Shown piece after piece: positions 35,870 to 45,740 of a DNA stretch of 64,000 bases. The notes beneath the pieces were generated by a model, which worked only from the letters and a program-made list of their open reading frames with translations, did no database searches and was not told where the DNA came from. Each line of letters opens with the position of its first letter. Position 1 is the first letter of the stretch. This DNA comes from Prunus persica (Eukaryota; Streptophyta; Magnoliopsida; Rosales; Rosaceae). The translations under genes and the position numbers were made by a program. The stretch spans positions 1,974,854 to 2,038,853 of the forward strand of contig NC_034014.1 of the NCBI RefSeq assembly GCF_000346465.2, in the 5' to 3' direction.

Positions 35870-36836
35870 AAAGGAAGGGATGTAAAGGGCCATTGACTCA
35901 ATATTATCATAGATTAACTTGATCTTCCCTCTACCTATAACAGTAACGCCCTTACCATTTGCAACTGACACACGAGATGAATGATTCAATTTTTCAAAAT
36001 CATATAAGTGTGTGAGTTGATTTGTCATATGATCAGTGGCACCTGAATCTATGACCCAAAAATCATGCACTTTACTAACATTTAGAGCAGTATAAAAAGC
36101 ATTCAGGGTACCTGAGGTTTCTTTAGAGGAAAGGTTTTGAGTTTCAGCAAGAAATTCAGCAAATTTGCCAAGCAAGGCTGTTGAGTTCTCATTTCCCACA
36201 TTGCTTACTCCTTCATTGTCATTACTCCATTTCGTTTTCTGAATATAAGAAGCAAATTCATTGATAAGATCAACGGGATTAGAAGTGAAGCTTCGAAGTC
36301 CATTGTTTGAAGACGTTGCATGATTAGCTTTAGAAACTGAAGTCTGAAATTTCTTCTGAGTGCCCTTTTTGTGCTTGATAAACTTGAGAGGCTTCAATTC
36401 AGGGCGAAGGATCCAACATCTCTCCTTCACATGACCAGTGTTGTTGCAATAGCTGCACTTCAAATCTGGCCTCTTGCCTTTGTATACTTTCTCCTCAGTG
36501 TGTTTGTGATTCGACAAATATGCTCTAGTTTCAAAAATATTTGTCTTGGTTTCAATGTTCATGACCTTTCTATGTACCTCTTCTCGTTGAATTGTAGCAC
36601 AAACACTTGTAAAGGATGACAGCTCAGAATTCATAAGAATGTGAATGTGGAGGTCTTCATATGTTGAGTCTAAGCTTGATAATAACTGAAATTTTTTATC
36701 TTATTCGACTCTTTTCAAAAGCACAGCAACATCTGTGGTGTGTGGGCGGTACACCTCGAGCTCATTCCACTTGTTTTTCAAATCACCAAGAAGTTGAACA
36801 AACGACTTACCTTCGTGCTGAAGGTTTGCAATTTCC
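35870..36836 (-). pseudogene. Copia gag-protease fragment, inverted inside the outer element
   Basis: Read on the minus strand. It encodes the gag stretch typical of copia (SVCATIQREEVHRKVM), a zinc knuckle CSYCNNTGHVKERC (CX2CX4HX4C) and a protease site WVIDSGATDHMT. It ends at YIPSFPFQLL, where the sequence runs into the primer-binding site. A stop codon interrupts gag near 36700. Its orientation is opposite to the flanking LTRs, primer site and polypurine tract. Confidence 0.85.
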
Positions 36837-37083
36837 ATGTTTCTCTTCTGTGACAATCAAGCAGTGCTCCACATCTCCTTTAATCCAGTCTTTCATGAAA
36901 GGACTAAGCACATTGAAGTCGACTGCCATTATATTCGCGCTCAAGTTCAATCCAAAGTGATTCAAACACAGTACACTCGAAGTTATGATCAACTTGCTGA
37001 TATATTTACCAAAGCCTTACCTACAACTTAGTTCCAACGGCTCCTTTCCAAGCTTGGATCAATCAATCCTCTTGATCCAGCTT
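36837..37083 (+). pseudogene. Copia RNase H C-terminal fragment
   Basis: Forward frame with the RNase H end of copia pol ([20 protein letters not shown], then [10 protein letters not shown] and [11 protein letters not shown]). A stop follows TKALPTT near 37029, and the fragment runs into the polypurine tract. It begins directly at the inverted gag junction. Confidence 0.85.
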
Positions 37084-37248
37084 GAGGGGGAGTATTGAAA
37101 GTCAACTATAGGCCGGTTACTTCTCCTAGGTTGTCACACAATATTTAGTCAGCTTGTCAATTTCTTGTATTTAGTCAGTTTGTGGTTTCTTGTATTTTAC
37201 GTTTCCTTAAGTCAAGAAGCTAATTGAGGCTTTATCTAGGGAAAAGGT

Positions 37249-39774
37249 TGTTGGCGTGACTTGTGGATATTGACTTACTTTCCTTACACACTAAGAATTC
37301 CTATTATAATTGTAATTGATTTACTTTAATTCCTGATTTCCTACTGCAAATAGATTTAGGAATTTATTATTTACTTGCCCATTCAGGTTTCGTTGTATTA
37401 TAAATATGACCTCCTACAAGGAGAAGAATACACAGAAAATTTCCACAAACAAATATTCTCTCATAGTTTTCATATTTTAGCATGGTATCAGAGCGGCGAT
37501 CTTGGAATTGCTGACTCTAGTTTCAAACCCCCGCCGCCGCTATGGGGGTTGATGATTTTTTCAACCCTCATGGAGGTAGCACCATCGACTCCTTCTCTCA
37601 TTCTCCACCAACCATCATTGAGTTGAGTGCCCAGATGGCTCCGCTCCTACAGATGCAGACTTTGACCCTGAACCCGATCCAGAATCAGGATCCTTTTTTG
37701 ACGACCCCGACCCCGACTATGACGACGACGACCCCGACCCCGACCCCGACTATGACGACGACGACGCCGACCCCGACTCCGAAGACGACCCCGACCCCCA
37801 CTCCGATGATGACCCCAAACCCGAATTTGTCTCTGATTCAGACCCTGATCCCAATTTCGACTCCGACTCCGGCCCCGACTCAGGCTCAGATTCCGATCTC
37901 AATTCCTACTCCACCTGTATCCTATGCATCTTCCGCTGCACAAATTATTACTTCTAGACTAACGACCCCGACACGTGGACTAGATTGCGCATATTGTGGT
38001 GATCCACGACACACTTGTGAGACTTGTTTTGAATCGCATGGCTACCCCAATTGGTGGGCTACTCTTATAGATCGAGGACAATGCAATATGACCAGTAATG
38101 GTACTGGTTATGGATTCCATACTTCCGATAAGATTGATTCCAGGAGCTGGATAATTGATTCCGGTGCAACTGATCATATGACGTTTGATCCTGATGATTT
38201 TCTGAATACTACACAGACCTATGGTATAGACTATGAAGAAACCTTTGCTCCCGTTGCAAAGTTAAACTCCGTCAGAGTCTTATTGTCCCTTGCAGCTAAT
38301 TTAGATTGGCCACTACACCAGTTTGATGTAAAGAATGCTTTTCTACATGGCGAACTCACGGAGGAGGTGTACATGGACATTCCTCCTGGATATAATACTA
38401 CTCAGACTGGAACAGTTTGCAGGTTACGAAAAGCATTGTATGGATTGAAACAGTCACCACGTGCATGGTTTGGACGGTTCACCATGGCAATGAAGAATAA
38501 TGGTTTCAAACAGTGCAACTCAGATCATACTTTGTTCTTGAAACATCGAAAAGGGAAGGTAACAGCATTAATAATTTATGTTGATGATATGATTATTACT
38601 GGGAATGATAAACAGGAAATATCACAGCTACAAGACTATCTGGCTACGGAATTTGAGATGAAGGATCTAGGTGGACTCAAGTATTTCTTGGGAATTGAGG
38701 TGGCTCGATCGCAGCAAGGCATATTTCTCTCTCAAAGGAAATATGTCTTAGACTTGTTGACAGACACAGGAATGCTAGATTGTAAACCTGCGGACACTCC
38801 TATTATTCAGAATCATCATCTTGGAGAATATCCGGATCAAGTTCCAACTAACAAAGAAACATACCAAAGGTTAGTGGGAAGATTGATCTATTTGTCACAT
38901 ACTCGACCAGACATTGCTTATGCGGTGAGCGTTGTCAGTCAATTTATGCACTCTCCAAGTGAAGACCATATGAATGCAGTTCTTCGGATACTTAGATATT
39001 TGAAGTCTGCACCTGGAAAAGGACTTATGTTCTCAAAGCATGGTCATCTAAATATTGATGGTTATTCAGATGCAGATTGGGCAGGTAATGTAACAGATAG
39101 AAAATCCACATCGGGTTACTTCACATTCGTGGGAGGTAATTTGGTGACATGGAGAAGCAAGAAACAGAATGTAGTAGCTTTATCCAGTGCAGAAGCCGAG
39201 TTTAGAGGCATGACTAAAGGGATTTGTGAACTTCTTTGGTTAAGAAAGTTGCTTACTGAACTTGGGTATAAACCTACATCCACAATGAATCTCTTTTGTG
39301 ATAACAAGGCTGCTATAGCCATTGCACAGAATCCGGTTCAGCATGATCGTACTAAACATGTTGAGGTGGATCGACACTTCATCAAACAAAAGCTTGAGGC
39401 TAAAGTGTTTCAGTTTCCTTTTGTGAAATCCGAGGATCAATTGGCGGATATTTTGACAAAGGCGATTTCCAGTAAAGCATTCCACAATTCACTAGATCAG
39501 TTGGGCATTGGCGACATCTATGCACCAACGTGAGGGGGAGTGTTGGCGTGACTTGTGGATATTGACTTACTTTCCTTACACACTAAGAATTCCTATTATA
39601 ATTGTAATTGATTTACTTTAATTCATGATTTCCTACTGCAAATAGATTTAGGAATTTATTATTTACTTGCCCATTCAGGTTTCGTTGTATTATAAATATG
39701 ACCTCCTACAAGGAGAAGAATACACAGAAAATTCCCACAAACAAATATTCTCTCATAGTTTTCATATTTTAGCA
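37249..39774 (+). mobile_element. Young Ty1-copia element lacking integrase (inner)
   Basis: LTRs 37249-37482 and 39541-39774 are each 234 bases, start TGTTGG and end TAGCA, and differ at two positions by eye. Target duplications AAGGT lie at 37244-37248 and 39775-39779. The LTR holds a TATA box (ATTATAAATAT, about 37397). The primer-binding site TGGTATCAGAGC is at 37483 and the polypurine GAGGGGGAG at 39532. The whole element is 2526 bases, far below the usual 4.5-5.5 kb. One uninterrupted ORF fills the interior. It sits inside the right LTR of the outer element. Confidence 0.95.
37542..39533 (+). CDS. Deleted copia polyprotein: zinc knuckle, protease, RT, RNase H
   Basis: 663 residues without a stop. 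Residues 50-120 are a Thr-Pro low-complexity stretch replacing the gag capsid domain. A zinc knuckle CAYCGDPRHTCETC is near 148-161. The protease motif WIIDSGATDHMT is near 202-213. Only about 15 residues later the frame enters reverse transcriptase (DYEETFAPVAK, DVKNAFLHGEL, catalytic IIYVDDMIITG near 345), then RNase H (DADWAGNVTDRKSTSGY near 509; DQLADILTKAI). The entire integrase and most of gag are deleted in frame. The stop codon touches the polypurine tract. The protein cannot integrate itself, so movement would need integrase from another element. Confidence 0.92.
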   Translation: MGVDDFFNPHGGSTIDSFSHSPPTIIELSAQMAPLLQMQTLTLNPIQNQDPFLTTPTPTMTTTTPTPTPTMTTTTPTPTPKTTPTPTPMMTPNPNLSLIQTLIPISTPTPAPTQAQIPISIPTPPVSYASSAAQIITSRLTTPTRGLDCAYCGDPRHTCETCFESHGYPNWWATLIDRGQCNMTSNGTGYGFHTSDKIDSRSWIIDSGATDHMTFDPDDFLNTTQTYGIDYEETFAPVAKLNSVRVLLSLAANLDWPLHQFDVKNAFLHGELTEEVYMDIPPGYNTTQTGTVCRLRKALYGLKQSPRAWFGRFTMAMKNNGFKQCNSDHTLFLKHRKGKVTALIIYVDDMIITGNDKQEISQLQDYLATEFEMKDLGGLKYFLGIEVARSQQGIFLSQRKYVLDLLTDTGMLDCKPADTPIIQNHHLGEYPDQVPTNKETYQRLVGRLIYLSHTRPDIAYAVSVVSQFMHSPSEDHMNAVLRILRYLKSAPGKGLMFSKHGHLNIDGYSDADWAGNVTDRKSTSGYFTFVGGNLVTWRSKKQNVVALSSAEAEFRGMTKGICELLWLRKLLTELGYKPTSTMNLFCDNKAAIAIAQNPVQHDRTKHVEVDRHFIKQKLEAKVFQFPFVKSEDQLADILTKAISSKAFHNSLDQLGIGDIYAPT

Positions 39775-40701
39775 AAGGTGTGGTTAGTTGTGCCTCTTAT
39801 CCTATATAATGTTCCTTCTCTGTAAACACACATGCACACAAGAATATTGAATCTCATCAATTTCTTCAAGAATGCTTAAATTGGTCAAATTTGAAAACAT
39901 TGAGGTGTAAATTGATGAAATTGAAACCCTATGATCCATATTGAGAATGATCACAAACCTTCAGGAGGTATTTTGTCGTTAGCCCTACATAATATTATTC
40001 ATCCTATCATTTGACACTTCGACTGGAAATGTTCTAATACTGTTATTCGATATATATAATGGTATTTATTAAATAATAATCACTACAAAAAAAAGGGTCA
40101 TTACCGACCAACATTTTCCGAGGGTCCTGAAATTCCCTCGGTAAAAGTATTTTTTCCGACCAAAAAATGGTGTCCGTTGGAAATATGTCATAGGGCTGAA
40201 ATTTGTTTCCGACAAAAAAAATACCCTCGGAAAAAGTCTCTATGGTCGTCGGAAATGTAATTTATTTGGAGGGAAGACTTAGCGCCAACTTTATTAACGA
40301 CAAAAAGTATGTTTGTCGGAAATATGATGATTATTTTCGAGGGGTTTCTCATTCCGTCAGAATTGTTTGACTATTTCCGAGGAGAAATATGTCCTCTCGG
40401 AAATGCCGTTATATTTACAACCAAATTCATACTCAATGGTAATAGTTGTGCTTTTTTCCGAGGGCATATTCACTTTTGTCGGAAATCACAACCTATTTCC
40501 AAGGGCAAAATATGTTCGTCGGTAATAAATTTTCTATTTATGAGAAGAATTAGGGACCGTTGGAAATGATTATCTTAAAATTTTCATAATAAATTAAATA
40601 AAAATAAGAAAAATACACCAAAAAAAAGCTATGCACTCCTGACAATAAATCCTTCAATTTTAGAGGCTAAAATCATGATTCCACATAATTCAGTTCATGG
40701 T

Positions 40702-41270
40702 AATTATTGGATCAAAGAAGCAAGAATGTTAGGTTATCAAACATTAACTAGTGTTTGGTTTGTTTACCAACTAAGTTGAGTTTTTGTTGTCACTTTGAAT
40801 TTTTATAAGTAAACAAAAAAAAAGATTTCCAAAGCTTTAGGATGAAGAGAATGTCATCACTAGGATTTCATAGGAATTTTCAGTGAATTTTTTGGATTTT
40901 TAATGTATTTTATATGATTTTTAGGAGTGAAATCATGTAAAATTCATATTAAACTGAATTGATCGACAAGTGGCAGCTTCTTTGAGGTGAATGATTGGAT
41001 CAAAGAAGCAAGAGTGTTAGGTTATCAAACATTAACTAGTGTTTGGTTTGTTTACACAAACTAATTTGAGTTTTTGTTGTCACTCTAAATTTTTATAAGT
41101 AAAAAAAAAAGAATTTTGAAGCTTTTGGACGAAGAGAATGTCACTAGGACTTCGTAGGAGTTAAATCATATAATATATTCATTATGATTTTTAGGAGTTA
41201 AATCATATAAAATTTATATTAAATTGAATTGATGGACAAGTGGCAGCTTCTTACATGCGCCACCTGTCCT
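40702..41270. repeat. 288-bp tandem duplication inside the CACTA element
   Basis: GGATCAAAGAAGCAAGA(A/G)TG begins at 40709 and again at 40997. Both copies continue through GTTTGGTTTGTTTAC and end near GACAAGTGGCAGCTTCTT. Small indels separate them. No coding potential. Confidence 0.75.
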
Positions 41271-41797
41271 TTTGCTTATTTTCCCTAATTATTTTTTGCC
41301 AATTTCTGCCTAAGTTTGTTTTTTCTATGCACTTTTTTTCACAAAAACTTACTTGGAGAAGGTGAGGGTAGGTTTTGGAGTAAAAAAGCATAAGATGAAG
41401 ACATTTTTTTATATATAATTTTGGAGCTTTAAATAGAAGAGAATATCACAAGGAGTTCCTATGAATTTTCAGTATATTTTTCTGACTTTTAATTTATTTA
41501 TTATATATATTTTTGGATATTTGACTTAAACTCTTTTTTATTTATTTGGGAATTGGTGTGGGGAAGAGCCCTTTCATTTTTCATTGACCGCCAAATAACT
41601 CCAGCCAAAACTCAAATTTCCCCCTTCTTCACCAGCAAAAGTGAAAAATGGGCAATTTCAGAAACCTAGCAGCCGCCTCCAACACTCACTCTCCCTATGC
41701 GTCTCTCTCTCATCCCCCTCTCTCACTAAGTCATTGTCTCTCCCTCTGCGTCTCTCTCTCTCATCTCATCCATCTTCGTTTGCCTCTGACCGTCTCT

Positions 41798-41905
41798 GTC
41801 TCTCTCTCACGATCTCACCCTCTCCGTCTCTCTCCCGATCTCACCCTCTCCGTCTCTCTCGCGATCTCACCCTCTCTGTCTCTCTCCCGATCTCACCGTC
41901 TCTGT
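41798..41905. repeat. 26-bp CT-rich minisatellite, four units
   Basis: Units like GTCTCTCTCCCGATCTCACC plus CTCTCC, starting at about 41798, 41826, 41852 and 41878. They sit in a pyrimidine-rich stretch resembling a captured 5' UTR. The open frames here are translations of the repeat. Confidence 0.75.
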
Positions 41906-42411
41906 CTCTCTGTGCTCTGTCTCAATTAGTTAGATTTCAGTTCTCTATGTCTCTGTTTTTTTACTTATTTGTCAATTGTGCATTTTACTTGCGGTGATTT
42001 GGTTGTGCAGGTTCTGTCATGAAGCATCAACTATGATGAGGTATACTTCACTGAGCCTTTCTGGTATTCCAGATTTATTAAGATCTTTGCCTTGACAATT
42101 ATTTATTCTATGCATACTTGGATTGATTGTTAATGGTCATGGTTCTTTATTTCATGTTTTATTTTCTGTTGCTCTGCTTTAATGGCTAAAATATTTGGGT
42201 TTGTAATGTACTCTCGAAAGAGCAATACCTAAAATAGGGCTTCAAATTAAGTACTTCAGAAAATTTCTTATAGCATGTATTTCTGTTGTATTAGGTACTG
42301 ATATAATGCGGGTTTGATGTTCCTCTACAAATTCTTGAACTATTTCCTTATGGTATCCTAACCATATATTTTCTCAAACTTATTACTTGGAATGCGGGTT
42401 TTGAAATGCAG

Positions 42412-42477
42412 GGACATACCAAGCCTATCCTTTCTGTGTGCTGGGATCCATCTGGTGAGTTCCTTGCATCAGTCAAA
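42412..42477 (+). pseudogene. Captured WD40 exon fragment, LEUNIG-like
   Basis: After a TGCAG acceptor the frame reads [20 protein letters not shown], a WD40 repeat of the kind found in the LEUNIG/LEUNIG_HOMOLOG corepressor family. The WD40 repeat is clear by eye; the family choice is from memory and less sure. The match ends abruptly. Confidence 0.55.
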
Positions 42478-42766
42478 TTATACATGGTCACCCTATAAGG
42501 TAATAATAGGATACGGTAAATTCTTCTGATTTGTTCTTTTTCATTACTGTGTGTTTGATTAGGCATAATGACTTAACATGAGTTTAGACTGTTGTATGTG
42601 GTCTATTTATGTCAATTGCCTGTGGGTCAATCCATGTTCCCATGTTACCTCTTTAGTTTCATGGATATCTTGTATTTGCCCTGAGTATTTTTTTTTCCTT
42701 AAAATAGCTTTTACTGGTGGTTGACTTGATTTCCACGGTTAATGATTACCTTTGTTTTTTACACAG

Positions 42767-42866
42767 GTTAGAGCATACTTACAGCGTCAATGGAAGCAGA
42801 TTCTATCTGGAAGGGTGTCTCTTCAGGATTTTGTATCTGCAAAGGAGGTTCGCCTAGGCACCTACC
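42767..42866 (+). pseudogene. Captured exon resembling DNA polymerase zeta (REV3)
   Basis: Between an ACACAG acceptor and a CC/GTGAGT donor the frame reads VRAYLQRQWKQILSGRVSLQ, then DFVSAKEVRLGTYR. This resembles the region of the REV3 catalytic subunit with RQ, SLQDF and FAKE. It is a single exon without neighbours of that gene, so it is a captured fragment. Confidence 0.6.
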
Positions 42867-43745
42867 GTGAGTGTATCTATTTTTCTGTTCTTATTTCATT
42901 ACTGTTTGTCATGTATTGTCTTCTTACTTGATATATTTGATTTTACACATTGACTAAAACTTTGTTTTGGAAACAGAACTAGCTCTGTTCTTGTTTTGGC
43001 AGGATAAACAAACAATGTTATTGTTAATGGGAAATAGCAGCAGCCCATCATTAGCGAAGATTCAAAGGAAGCTATGAAGCATGCATTCGAACTCTTTAAT
43101 GTTCGATTGGAAGTAGACTTTGGGACTAGTGATATAGGACATAGCTTAGGATTGTAATGAATATTTGTAATTTATTACATTTGTCTTTTATTAATGATGA
43201 TATATACTATTCTTCGAACAACAATTTTTCAATTGAAATATTATTTAGATTTTTTGACAAAATATTTGTACGTTTAATGCTTATAAATGTAGTCGGAAAA
43301 ACATTTTTTTCGACAAGCTTCCATGTCGAAAAAGCACAATTCCAACGAATTATATTTATCACAAATAGTAATCTAGGGTCGGAAATACTATTTTCGACAA
43401 ATAGTCATTGGTCGAAAAAATAATATGGCAAGAACAAAAGATCTCGATCAAAAATTATTTCCGACAGGTGCGCAAGTATTTGCGACCACATTTATTGTTG
43501 GAAATGAATTTGTATGGTTGTTTTGAAAATCTATTTCCGATAAAAATATAAGCAATATCGACGGAATATGGGTGTCGAAAATACATTATTTCCGACGGAA
43601 TGGTCGGAAAAAAAGTATTTGCAACCGTCGTTTTACCGACGACTTCCGATGAACTTTTGCCGTCGAAAAAGCGAATTTCCGACGGCAAAAGGCTTTTTGC
43701 GACCACAAAATACCCTCGCTAAAGGCATTCTGTTTTGTAGTGAAT

Positions 43746-45323
43746 AAAAATCATGGTATTTTATGATAATGTTTCTCTTTTGATAAGAATGAGAAATTAA
43801 GTGGAAGAAAAAGTTCCCGATCACGTACATGAAATGACAACAAAGTGAACAAAAATATGCGGAGACTGTCCATCTACATACGTATATCATATTCATCCCA
43901 CACTATACGATTCTACGAAGGCCAAAACGATTAAAACAAAAACAAAGCAAAACTTGGATTGGACCCTCTTCTTTTTACATCTTTCACTCACTCAATCTTG
44001 CACACGTTTAAAGTGGTCTGCTACATCGCCCGAGCCATCATCAGCATTGCTGCAGACCATGTGGTCTCTCTGGCCTGGCCTGAGGAAATAATGTCATCAT
44101 CTCCATATCCATGGTTCGATTGTAAACAACCAGAGATATCTGTCTTCTAGGGCTTTGCCTCAGTCTCTTCTGCTACCTCTGCTGCCTTTGCTTCTTCTGG
44201 GCCTTGTGGTTGCTCTTTTGCTTCTTTGATGCTTGCCATGTTAGGAATATTAGTTTGGCTCCAGCCAAGAGCAAAGGCCAAGTTTTTTTATGTTATCTTT
44301 ATCATTAGGCAAAAATTTGATGCCAAGTGTCACAAGCCATGCATTGTGTCAGCTGTCAACCATGGGTAGCTCACAGTCAGCATCCCACGTGTCAATCTTT
44401 GTGTAGGAAATTTGAAAACTGTCTGGTTTGTGGTTGGCCCAGAATTTGGACTTGGGCATGTCCAAAATCCAGGTCTTCAAATTTTGGACTTGGGCCATCT
44501 CTAATTCTAGGCCTCCAAATTTGGATTTGGCCATGAAGCCCAGCCTGGTCATTACATAAAAAGTTGATTTCAAGGAGGGCATGGGATGAGATAGTAGGTG
44601 GGAATTGGGATGAAGGGTTCTTTTTTGTTTTGTATTTGCTAGAAACATTCTATAATTTACCATTCCCTCTTTCAACTTGACCACCTCTATAGTATTGAGA
44701 AGAGATCTTGATAAAATACTAACCTAGTTTTATTGGCTCTCTAGAGAAACGGTAAGAGAGTGGTGGAGATGCCAAGCAACACCACCTTCAATCCATTGAC
44801 TAGCCAAAGATCAAATACAATCTTCCAAGTTAGGAGATCATTTCATGCCTTTGATTTTGGGACAACATGGAGGTAGCTTCATGCAAGATGTCTGCATCTG
44901 CAATGCATTGTCACTTTAATTGGGTTCCAAGAGTTGCAAACTCTTTCTATGTGGCACATGGATTTACCCAATGAGCTTTTATGGTGTTATGATATCCCTC
45001 TCCTGAGTTAGATCCTTTGACTTATCTCAGAGTATTTATGTATTTTGTATTCCCACCAATAATTTCAAGTAGAAAAATAATTATTTAAAAAAAAAACCCC
45101 ATAGCTAATTGGGTGAAATTCCAATTTACATTTTTATAGTGGATTATTTATTATTTATTATTAGATGAATGAACCTTGGATACACTTGCAAGTTGCCGGT
45201 CCATTTTCAGGTCAACCATACATAATCCATTATCCAAACCCCCTATCACATCACATGAGAAAAATAGGAACTTGAGCAATTAGAATTATTGGTGTGACAT
45301 TTTAGCAGATGAACTTTGGGGTT

Positions 45324-45355
<32 letters not shown>

Positions 45356-45740
45356 CCAAGGGGCAAAAAGGCAAACTAATAATCTAATTCACAAGCCAAC
45401 TAAACCCATCTCTTTCTCTCTTGTCCGACCTTCCCCTTGGTCCTAGTCACCAAGTCACACTTGTCTTGGACGGGGGGACACGTCATCACATGTCACTCCC
45501 CACCTTCAACAACATAGTGCAAGCCCCAATCCTCTGCAGTTTGCTCCCTATACTTGTTGACCAATTGCTTTAGAGCGTTGTACCTTTAACCAGCTGACCC
45601 TTTCATTCAAAGAAAAAGGGTAAAAGGATCTTTATGGTACAATAGGTGCATGCACAAAACAGACAGGTAAGGACAAGATATTCCACGAGATACTTCCTTC
45701 CTCCTCTATTTTTTCACAGACTGACCTGCTGATATAAAAT
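43746..45740. other. Intergenic between the CACTA element and the WEB gene
   Basis: No supported gene apart from a 30-codon frame at 44147-44239. A (GA)n microsatellite of about 26 bases lies at 45326-45351. The last few hundred bases should hold the WEB promoter. Confidence 0.5.
44147..44239 (-). CDS. Possible 30-residue small ORF, function unknown
   Basis: On the minus strand an ATG opens a frame beginning MASIKEAKEQPQGPEEAKAA and ending EETEAKP, rich in Glu, Ala and Lys. Codons look protein-like, unlike the surrounding non-coding DNA. I do not recognise it. It may be an exon of a small gene, a remnant or chance. No splice partners were found. Confidence 0.2.
   Translation of the reverse strand: MASIKEAKEQPQGPEEAKAAEVAEETEAKP

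Larger units (their letters stand above)
35615..39868 (+). mobile_element. Chimeric Ty1-copia element with inverted interior (outer)
   Basis: Left LTR 35615-35846 (TATTGAAAGTC to TTCTTCA). Right LTR begins at 37093 after the polypurine GAGGGGGAG, is interrupted at 37248, and resumes 39780-39868. Flanking target duplications AGAAT lie at 35610-35614 and 39869-39873. The primer-binding site TGGTATCAGAGC is at 35847. The right LTR has a local duplication and several differences, so this copy is older than the inner one. The interior is only about 1.2 kb: gag and protease pieces in reverse orientation, then an RNase H end in forward orientation. Reverse transcriptase and integrase are absent. Confidence 0.88.
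35279..39985. mobile_element. TIR element (MITE-like) split by nested retrotransposons
   Basis: The left arm at 35279-35389 (GGGTAACAACAAAAGATCC start, then ATTTCATCAATTTACATCCA) is the inverted counterpart of 39874-39985, whose reverse complement begins GGGCTAACGACAAAATACC. The arms are about 110 bases with many scattered differences. Between them, 35390-35614 is internal sequence with an AGTGGCGAACC start and a palindromic GGTGCAGCTGCACC. The rest is the nested copia pair. No transposase is seen and no target duplication was resolved. Confidence 0.65.
40081..43742. mobile_element. Non-autonomous CACTA transposon carrying host gene pieces
   Basis: Starts CACTACAAAA and ends TTTTGTAGTG, with a 3-base target duplication AAT at 40078-40080 and 43743-43745: the marks of the CACTA (En/Spm) superfamily. 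Both ends carry many short subterminal repeats, TTTCCGAGGG and GTCGGAAA in both orientations (about 40110-40510 and 43290-43700), the expected transposase binding zones. No transposase frame is present. The centre holds a 288-base tandem duplication, a CT-rich minisatellite and short exon-like fragments with splice signals. Confidence 0.92.

Noticed and set aside
35852..36634. 260-codon minus-strand frame as a host zinc-knuckle gene
   Set aside because: The zinc knuckle followed by WVIDSGATDHMT is copia gag-protease, lying between LTRs.
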